From Aselliscus stoliczkanus (taxonomy: Eukaryota; Chordata; Mammalia; Chiroptera; Hipposideridae), in assembly GCA_033961575.1 (NCBI GenBank), contig CM066729.1, positions 36,924,501-36,988,500 of the forward strand: 64,000 nucleotides of DNA. Reading direction: 5' to 3'. Shown piece by piece: positions 58,625 through 64,000 of this stretch. The stretch's first letter is position 1; each line of letters starts with the position of its first letter. The notes beneath the pieces are model-generated. The model was not told where the DNA came from, ran no database searches, and saw nothing but the letters and a program-made list of their open reading frames with translations. The position numbers were made by a program, and so were the translations under genes.

Positions 58625-59205
58625 AACAACATATAGTGTTCTTTTGTAAGCTTTTAATCTTTGATTAACAAATAACATCATATTGTGCCTCTTAACCTGC
58701 AACTTTTTAAACTCAGCATTACTTTGGAAGTTTGTTTGTATTAATATGTTGGCTGAGTCCATTTCTTTTAAGTGCTTAAAAGCCTACTGTTGCATGAACA
58801 TGCCACGACTTTGTTCTCTGTTCTCTTAAAGGGGAGCATATAGGTTGGTTTCAAATTGTTTAGCATTACCAACTGCATTTCAACAAACCTCTCTGCGCAT
58901 GTCTCCATGTGCACATGTGGCAGAGTTTCTTTATGGTTGTTCTAGGTGTGGATTTGCAGGGTCATGGGATACTGCGTATGCAACTTTGTTTAATAATGTT
59001 ATTATATTGCTCTTCAAAATAGGTGCACCAGGTATGCAGAAATTGTGATTACATTACTTTGTTGTCTAACTTATGTCAGGTTTTCAAAGGAAATATTATT
59101 TTTGTTTGCATGTCTCTGATTACTGGTGAGGTTTTGCATCTTTTTAAACTTGGTGCCTTCAAGTGTACTCTTCCATGAATTGTTGGTTGACGTCTTCTGC
59201 CCATT
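58625..59205 (-). mobile_element. LINE (L1M/HAL1-like) antisense fragment
   Basis: CATTTCAACAAACCTCTCTGCG, GGTGTGGATTTGCAGGGTCATGGG, TTATATTGCTCTTCAAAATAGG and GACGTCTTCTGCCCATTTTTCT follow antisense LINE-1 3' text. Confidence 0.65.
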
Positions 59206-59715
59206 TTTCTATGGACCAAGCACTGATCTAGGTTCCTGGACATACCCATGAGCAAGATAAGGAGCACTGCCTCCTACAGATTACATTCTAGCAAGAGAAA
59301 ACAGATAATAAGCAATAAACATAAAAATTATATTTTGTAGCATGATGGAAGGTGATAAGTGCTAGTAGTAAAAGATAAAGTATAACAAGGGGAATAAATG
59401 GGATTGAGGGTGCCAGGTAGGCAAAACAGAGTGGCAAAGAATGGTTAAAGACACCCCCTAGAGAAGGCAAGGTTTGAGTCAAGGTGAGAGCGAGGCTTAC
59501 GGAACAGAAAGAGGCCAGTGGACAAAGAATCCATAGAGAGACAGGCAGAAAGAAGTGTAGAGATGAAATTAGGAAAACAGAGTGTAGAGCGGAGGGATTG
59601 TTATATACAGCCTTCTGGGTCATTCTAAGACTTTGGCTTTTGGCTGAATGAAATGGAGGACCCAGTGAAGGAAAGGCTATGCACAGAGAAGTTATATAAT
59701 CCGGCTTTTTATAAA
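59205..59715 (-). mobile_element. L2 3' end (antisense)
   Basis: It reads CAAGCACTGATCTAGGTTCCTGG, GATTACATTCTAGCAAGAG, GGAAGGTGATAAGTGCTAG, GACTTTGGCTTTTGGCTGAATG, the antisense L2 3' order. The longest minus-strand open frame in the window (about 59288-59740) is only this repeat read in its sense direction. Confidence 0.75.
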
Positions 59716-62700
59716 AAGAACTGTCACATAAAATTCTCAAATGTTTACATACTGTAGTTTCTGCATAATGTGCAACTTGGCTAAATCTTTCCTTCTTGTG
59801 GGGACAATCTGATTATAATAGATCAACTAAGACTGGGAAACACTGAAATGGATTACTCCTTATGCTTGAACGAACAACTTAGGCTGAAAACTCCAGTAAG
59901 CAACCTGAGTTCTAACAGTAACTTTTACAGTTTTCCTTCTGGCAGTCTGGGCTGTTGACTTTGACCTCTGTCCCTTAGCAAAACCCATCCGTCACTCAGG
60001 AATAAAGCTACTGATTGCAATTGTTGCCAACTCTACGCCAGGCTCTGGGACCAGCTGTGGTGAAAACATTATCTCTACTACCTGGCAGCAGAGTGTTCTG
60101 TAAGGATTGTCATCTTCATTGGGCAGAGCTAGTGTAGAAGCCAATATGATCAACGCCAAGCCCAGTCTTTTTCTATTACACTATGGTGCCCACTGTGGGT
60201 GGTAGGGTAGTTCCAGGATTTCTCTTAATTAGATGGTATGAGTGTTAAGATGGCACTGAATAATGCATAAGTTCGTATTAAGGTTTTTAAAACAAATAAT
60301 AATTATTTTAATTTATATTATTTCTGAAATATGCAACTTCTATCTTCTTTGAAGGTGGTATATAAAAAGAGCTTCTTTTTTCTTTTCCTATTTGTTTCAG
60401 TACTTGAAATGAAACAAAATTTTTGGAGTGCACTTTGGTTCTCCAAAGAGATTTATAATAGATTTTCAGGAAAGTATAAGTTTTAACCTGATATGTTAAT
60501 ATGTTATCAAAATCCAGTGTAAGTGACTGATTCAAAGTGTTCTAGCAGATTTAAAATTTTGCTAGGAAAAATAATTTCTATGCCAGTAGATTTTGAATAG
60601 GAAACAACATCTTATTTTCTTCTACACGAAAGCTCTAGTCTCTTCAAATATATTTGTGAATTCTTGTGCTTTATTTGATGATAACACATAATCCCGGCCC
60701 CAGAAGCGTTCTATCAGTTTGCAAATTAAGGCAGCGATTTCATGTCTCCAATTCAATATTGTTCAAAGGTAGCCTTAGCCAAGGGATGCTTACGTTATTT
60801 TTTCCATAACGGTGCAAAGACCAAATAATAAGAATTTTTTTTTTCCTGATCCTACAAGTATATGATAATAGACATTTTAGGTACACCTTATTTTTAAACA
60901 CACTTCAAAATAGAGAGGTCAGAATAAATTATTTCAGTATTAGATTGTAATATAATAGATTACTAGCTAGGCATATCATCATCTACTGGAAATCCAGGTT
61001 CATGTCTGAAATAAGGAACCCTGAGTAGATGTAAACTCAACTACCCAGCCATTAAATAGTGACATGAAACGGTACTGTTCACTGCCGGGTTTACCTCCCA
61101 GCTTTGTCTGGAAGAGCTCTTTTAAGTTCGCCTCCGTTGGATGGACTTGGAATCTGGAGATTAAGATGGTATGCATATCTGTGAGTCACGGTTTTCAGTT
61201 GGAATAACATTTTCTCTTCGCAGATTATTTTTACAGCAACAACAACAAAAAAAGCCAAACAAAGCACATAAAACAAAGGCTGTCCAATTATTTACTCTGA
61301 AAAACCTACCCCTATAAAATTCATCTATTTAAGAAAGAAAAACGATGGCACAATATATTTTCCTTCAGGATAGACACAGCTTGAGAAAGAAAAATAATTA
61401 GCAACCTTTATTAGTTGTCTAGGAAAAAAAAAATTGCCTCTTCAGGAAAATCGCCTCTAATTGCTGGTCCATTCTAACAAAAGTTCTCTCTCTCTCATAC
61501 AGGAAATTAAACTGTAAATATTAGTGGCTTATTTCTGCTTGATAACATTTTTACATAAGCCTCTAAAAAGCAAGGTTACTGTGTGAAGTAGTCTGGTAAA
61601 TTCTTTCTTTGCAAGGACGAAAACACTAGTTTACTTGTTCAAGATGATAAAGAGTTAAGACCAGAGTACATAACATAAACTTGTCCCATGACACTCCCTC
61701 CGCCTTTAACTTGATGAAAACATGCTCATGTGAAGTGAATTCTGAAACTGAATCCACTGAACACACTCAGCTTTGGTACCAGATTTGTACTGTGACATTC
61801 AAACTTCTGCCATGGCCGTTGCAATGTAAATAGGAAATTCTAAATGTGATTTGAATTGCCCTTTGGGGAGTTTTACACTGAGAGACGGTACATTTCCAAG
61901 GTAGCCAATACTTAATATGGAGCAAGCCCAGTGGTCGGGTTGAAGACTGTTCTGCTTCAGAGCACAAGTTGACAGGAAACTCTGCACGCCTTCAACTGGA
62001 CCGAGGGAATTTGGCAGTTGACATAGCCATATATAGTTCTGAAATAGTTTCTCTTGTTAGAAATGTTTTAGATTAGCCCATGAAAATAAGCACCTTCATT
62101 ATTCACATACAGCGATTCCGTTTTTGAGGTGACAGCTGACCACATAGATCCTAGTTTAGAGATCGGCATAAGCAACAACTGATTTTTTAATTAGCAACAA
62201 GCTTTTGTAATTATTAGAAGTCAGCCTTTCTTGTAATTGAAGCTTCTCTGCTAGCACATATACTCTCAGTGTGCTCAGACTTCTCTCGTGAAATGCATTT
62301 GAATATGTGGCTCCTGTCATGTTGCACACAGAAAATGTATCATAAATTCAAAGGTTATTAGGGTGTTTTCAAGGTTTTTAAAATAAGAAGTAAATTCAAG
62401 GGCATTGGCCTTTTATATATTTCGTGATATTACCTGATATAAAATCTAGTTGGTTCTACCCATAAATAAATTCAGATGTTGAGATTTCTTTACAATGTGG
62501 GATTGTTGTTAAGAAAAGTGCATTGCTTTAATTCTCCACTAGAGGGCCATTGTTCCCGCCTTCCTTGTGCTTCCAGACCACGGTTCAAAAAAACAAGGGG
62601 GTTGTAAATGTTATTATGTTATTTTTCCTTCACATTCATTTTTTTTTATATATATCTCATATATATATAAATAGGTGATAAGTGAAAATATTTTTAAAAA

Positions 62701-62719
62701 AACTAACGGATACAAAAGT
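59716..62719. other. About 3 kb of non-repetitive DNA
   Basis: No repeat recognised. The 61720-62360 part has a mixed composition and homeodomain-like TAATTA/TTAATTAG motifs; see findings. No exon signal. Confidence 0.4.
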
Positions 62720-63250
62720 GTGTTAAGTAAAAAGCTTCCCTGACAGTTGTTCTCTCCCAACTCATTTCTCAGTTGCTTTTTTTACACAATTATGATTGCA
62801 CCAAACATTAACTTTATGTCTTGTTTATTCACTAAACTATATATTGTGGGCACCTTTTCCTATCAGTGCATACATACCTGCCCTTTCTTCCATATGGTTT
62901 CAGAATATTCTATTGTATGCCCCTAAAATGATTTGTTTTATAAATCACCTATAGATGGACATTTAGATTGTTTTCAGTATTTTGCTATTTAAAAAGTGCT
63001 GTGGTGAACATTCTTGCATTTATTTATTTGCACAGATATCAAAGTTTCTCTGTAAGTTAAGTTCTCTAGCTATGTTACTGCACGTCTTGTCTATTTAAAA
63101 TTTTAATAGATATTGCAAATTGTGTCTCTCTCTGGGAAAAAAAAAAAAAGAAGCTTTCACTGGTTCACAGCCACATTATGTGTGAAAGGACTTTTTAGCC
63201 CTGACTATGGCAAACACTAGGTATGTCAAATCTTGTAATCTTTGCCAATC
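62720..63250 (-). mobile_element. LINE antisense 3' fragment
   Basis: CATATGGTTTCAGAATATTCTATTG, CACCTATAGATGGACATTTAG and GTGCTGTGGTGAACATTCTTGC are antisense LINE-1/HAL1 3' text. Confidence 0.65.
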
Positions 63251-63484
63251 TGTTTATAGAAAAATAATATCTTGGTAGTAGTTTAAATTTTTTTCTAGGT
63301 CTATGATACTTCTACCAATGAAGTAAATTCAAAATTGAAAAAAAAAAGTTGTGAAAATTTGTTTTACAGATTTTATCAGAGGTAGAAGCCGGATGATCAG
63401 TCTTCAATTGTTCCAGAAAAAAACATCATTGGACAAACTGACCTGGCTTCCATAAACTAGCCATAATAAAACCACTGCTAAATA

Positions 63485-64000
63485 CCATATTTTGCATATA
63501 TAATGCACAGTTTTTTGCCCAAATCTGTGAGGGAAAAATAAAGATGCGCATTATACATGGGTAGTACTAATTCCATATCTATAGAAATGTTTTTCTTTTA
63601 TTTATGCTTATGAGTTAAAAGTGTAATTCTAGAAATCAGTGATAGCCATATGCAAAATAATACCATGGAATACGATAATTGGTTTTGTTGAATTTACAAT
63701 GAACTTGCAACAATGAAGAGTTCTTGGCCTTCTATGATGCGTAAATATCGTAAATGTGTTACCGATACATAAAATTTCTTGTACCTTGTATCTGTTCTTA
63801 TGTTTTGTAATTATTTGTTACATAAAATTTCTTATACCATAATATGTTAAAAAATAAATGCTAAAATGCCTTTATAATACAAAAAACAAGTACCTAAATG
63901 TAAACAAATAAAAATTTGAATTAGAAAATTGAAACGAAAATTTTTTCCCCTGAAAGTTTGGGCCAAAAACGTGGGTGCACATTATACACAGCAAAATATG
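63485..64000. mobile_element. TIR DNA transposon (Tc1/mariner or pogo-like), truncated by window end
   Basis: The left end after TA (63483-63484) is CCATATTTTGCATATATAATG, followed by a TTTTTTGCCCAAA block. The right end, read in complement, is CATATTTTGCTGTGTATAATG, then TTTTTGGCCCAAA. The inverted repeats therefore extend about 60 bp. The AT-rich interior (about 390 bp) shows no transposase. Probably one base plus the second TA lie beyond the edge. Confidence 0.75.

Noticed and set aside
59288..59740. 150-codon open frame on the minus strand
   Set aside because: It coincides with an antisense L2 3' end and reads that repeat's noncoding 3' text, so it is not a gene.
1..64000. MIR551B, which lies within EGFEM1P in human
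   Set aside because: I did not see the mature sequence on either strand when reading. In human it lies far upstream of the last exons, so it is probably outside this window.

Overview
The window is mammalian nuclear DNA, most likely from a bat. Coding sequence is confined to short GT-AG exons in AT-rich introns. The background contains ancient mammalian repeats (MIR, L2, MER5-like, Tigger1, L1 and MaLR-like LTR pieces). Two tRNA-derived SINE families are also present. One is dimeric, with a tail of repeated CTGTTCCC(TT)CCCCAA..AATAAA units like that of horseshoe/leaf-nosed bat (Rhinolophoidea) SINEs. The bat assignment rests on recognising that SINE style and on recent mariner copies; it is an inference.

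Positions 1658-30058 hold eleven consecutive plus-strand exons of one gene. All are phase 1-1, have canonical GT-AG borders, carry no stop, and together give 1476 bp (492 codons). They encode five 6- or 8-cysteine EGF modules (some calcium-binding), an acidic spacer, and five 8-cysteine laminin-type EGF modules. The module order parallels the paralogue MEGF6, but the AT-rich context and residue details fit EGFEM1 (EGF-like and EMI domain-containing 1). EGFEM1 is protein-coding in mouse and annotated as a pseudogene (EGFEM1P) in human. The signal peptide, EMI domain and first EGF modules would lie upstream of the window.

Downstream (30059-64000) no intact gene is visible. At 36657 there is a well-placed splice acceptor followed by what looks like a decayed sixth laminin-EGF exon: five of eight cysteines remain and its end runs into a 24-A tract. 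The rest is intron or intergenic sequence rich in repeats. It includes two mariner copies that share one internal deletion and sit in two copies of the same older LTR-like repeat. It also includes a 202-bp TA-flanked palindromic mobile element, a Tigger1-derived deletion element, nested L1/LTR/mariner insertions, and a large terminal-inverted-repeat element cut off by the right edge. No prokaryotic feature, CRISPR array, tRNA or rRNA gene was seen.
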